6,356 nucleotides of DNA from Lachnoclostridium sp. UBA1434 (lineage in GTDB: Bacteria > Bacillota > Clostridia > Lachnospirales > Lachnospiraceae), in NCBI GenBank assembly GCA_002329645.1, contig DCTS01000084.1, positions 1 through 6,356 of the forward strand, given 5' to 3'. Made by a program: the position numbers and the translations under genes. This document shows positions 4,930 through 6,356 of this stretch, piece after piece; the first letter of the stretch is position 1; each line of letters starts with the position of its first letter. Below the pieces are notes generated by a model. The model made no database searches. It was not told the origin of the DNA and saw only the letters and a list, made by a program, of their open reading frames with translations.

Positions 4930-6356
4930 GTGAAAAGTATTATTAACAAATTATTATTAGGCATATTCTCGGTAATATGTATGACACTAATCTTGCTATC
5001 GGTGAATAGTAAAAAGGTACAGGCAGCCGAATATAATCTATGGGTTGGAGGAATACAGGTTACCGACGAAAACAAGGGTGGTATTAGCGGACCTGGAATA
5101 GAAGGCACAATCACCTATAATCCCGATACCAATACCCTTACCTTGAATGGAGCAACTATTAATGAAGCAAGAACCGTAACAGAAGGTACCAAAAATATAA
5201 AATACAACATCTATTCTGCTGACAGCTTAAACATATATCTGATTGGCAGCAATGATTTGACCGGTGTAGGTGGTGAACCAGATAATATTTATGGTATCTA
5301 TACTTATAATAATCTGACCATATCAGGTACCGGCAGCCTTAATGTGGATGAAGGTGTCACGAATAGTGTAGGTGTAAGCTATGGATTATATAGTGAATAT
5401 GGTAATATCTCAATTAATAATGGAACGGTTACTATCTCTCTAAAAGCTAAATGGACTACGTTAGGTATATATGGAGTTAATGTAACAATAACAGGAGGGA
5501 TTGTTGCGGTTGACGCAACTAACGGTGCTGCTACTGGAATATATGCATATAATACCATTACCATTAATGGAGGTACCGTCAGTGCCACTGCAACATCTAA
5601 TGGTATAAATTGTAATGGTTTAGGCGGAAAAAACGTTAATATTGCAGGCGGAATTGTAACTGCTAAATCTTACTCAAACACTAAGCAAGCAATATATATT
5701 AGTACTGGTGCTCTTTCTATTCAAAACGGAATAGCAAAAGCCAGTACTGATCCTGATGGAACAGGGCAGGTTGATTATGACCCTTCGCAATTGTCAACCT
5801 ATAAGTACATACATTATGAATATAATGCGGATTATGTAAAGGTTAATGAGGCTAAAAGCATAATCGAGGGAGGAACCTATACAATAAATCAGGCGGATGC
5901 GAACGATACAGAAACAATAAAAGTCGAGCTGGCAAATCTTATAAACGGACTAATTAGTGATACAGGAATAACAGTAACAGCAGGTAACATAACACTCGGC
6001 ACCTTTTCAGCTGCAGAAGAAGGTACAAGAACCAATCATGCAGGAGCAAACGGAAGCTTCTCCTTTACGGTATCATTAAGCAAGGGAGAAGAGACGGCCA
6101 CAGCAAGCAAGACAGGAACGATAACAGCAACAGCTTATACTGATGCCCAGGCGGTAATAGATGCCAGGAGTGCCATCGAGGGAGGAACCTATACCATCAA
6201 TCAGACTGATGCTAACGACACTGAATCAATAAAAACAGAGCTGGCAAATCTTATAAACGGACTAATTAGTGATACAGGAATAACAGTAACAGCAGGTAAC
6301 ATAACACTCGGTACCTTTTCAGCTGCAGCAGAAGGTACAAGAACCAATCATGCGGG
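4930..6356 (+). CDS. Large secreted beta-helix protein with stalk repeats, 3'-truncated by window edge
   Basis: The frame is open for 475 codons to the window end. Residues 1-32 are a signal peptide (KSIINKLLLGIFSVICMTLI core, V-Q-A cleavage near 32). Residues 36-75 (LWVGGIQVTDENKGGI, TYNPDTNTLTLNGATI) are the opening usual for surface proteins with Cthe_2159-type carbohydrate-binding beta-helix domains. From about 120 to 270 six coil-like units follow: G-I-Y then L-T-I-S-G-T-G-S-L-N-V, I-S-I-N-N-G-T-V-T-I, V-T-I-T-G-G-I-V-A-V, I-T-I-N-G-G-T-V-S-A, V-N-I-A-G-G-I-V-T-A and L-S-I-Q-N-G-I-A-K-A. A short linker leads at 308 into tandem 104-residue repeats (I-E-G-G-T-Y-T-I-N-Q ... G-S-F-S-F-T-V-S-L-S-K-G), rich in T, A and N like extracellular stalks. 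It likely binds a polysaccharide or acts as an adhesin; anchor and full length lie beyond the window. No catalytic residues are recognised. Confidence 0.88.
   Translation, partial: MKSIINKLLLGIFSVICMTLILLSVNSKKVQAAEYNLWVGGIQVTDENKGGISGPGIEGTITYNPDTNTLTLNGATINEARTVTEGTKNIKYNIYSADSLNIYLIGSNDLTGVGGEPDNIYGIYTYNNLTISGTGSLNVDEGVTNSVGVSYGLYSEYGNISINNGTVTISLKAKWTTLGIYGVNVTITGGIVAVDATNGAATGIYAYNTITINGGTVSATATSNGINCNGLGGKNVNIAGGIVTAKSYSNTKQAIYISTGALSIQNGIAKASTDPDGTGQVDYDPSQLSTYKYIHYEYNADYVKVNEAKSIIEGGTYTINQADANDTETIKVELANLINGLISDTGITVTAGNITLGTFSAAEEGTRTNHAGANGSFSFTVSLSKGEETATASKTGTITATAYTDAQAVIDARSAIEGGTYTINQTDANDTESIKTELANLINGLISDTGITVTAGNITLGTFSAAAEGTRTNHA
5851..6356 (+). repeat. 312-bp in-frame tandem repeat encoding 104-residue stalk units
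   Basis: Unit 1 is 5851-6162 and unit 2 begins at 6163 and runs off the window. The first 75 bases of the two units differ at about 18 positions, while the next 119 (5926-6044 against 6238-6356) differ at only 3. The period is exactly 104 codons, preserving frame. More units may follow. Confidence 0.93.

Overview
The window looks like part of a chromosome from a moderately AT-rich anaerobic Firmicute, most likely a clostridium of the Lachnospiraceae type. This rests on Gram-positive-style ribosome binding sites (AGGAGG, GGTGAT), signal peptides without an outer-membrane context, BspA-type leucine-rich repeats with the characteristic N-Y-DSR-x-x-CNAIIETAT insertion, and a Cthe_2159-like beta-helix surface protein. 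The family assignment is an inference from protein style, not from a marker search.

Layout. (1) Positions 2-1737 are conserved core translation genes: the 3' part of rpsB (ribosomal protein S2) and a complete tsf (EF-Ts), separated by 95 bases that can fold into a strong nested hairpin. (2) Positions 1738-2286 are a 549-base non-coding stretch. It holds a long rho-independent-like terminator for rpsB-tsf, several small hairpins, an extended -10 promoter and a roughly 250-base leader. The leader ends in a 60-base hairpin directly in front of a Shine-Dalgarno sequence. (3) Positions 2287-4071 encode a secreted fibronectin-III/BspA leucine-rich-repeat protein. (4) Positions 4071-4485 are a scrap-yard of mobile or repetitive DNA. 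A REP-like palindrome abuts a broken HD-GYP phosphodiesterase fragment, which is followed by a clean terminator, an inverted REP-like copy and two tandem 21-bp repeats. (5) Positions 4555-4872 encode a 105-residue membrane protein whose tail looks like the end of LemA. (6) From 4930 to the window edge runs the 5' part of a large secreted protein: a beta-helix carbohydrate-binding-like domain followed by 104-residue stalk repeats.

How it fits together. The usual neighbours after tsf in many bacteria (pyrH, frr) are absent. Instead there is an accessory block of cell-surface genes with AT-richer composition than rpsB-tsf. The two large secreted proteins are plausible adhesins or glycan-binding proteins. 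Nothing in the window proves a shared pathway with the LemA-like protein. I do not see a clear new defence or enzymatic system. The most promising undescribed items are the leader hairpin/SD-sequestration arrangement at 2210-2280, the REP-bounded HD-GYP cassette with adjacent 21-bp repeats, and the mini-LemA protein.
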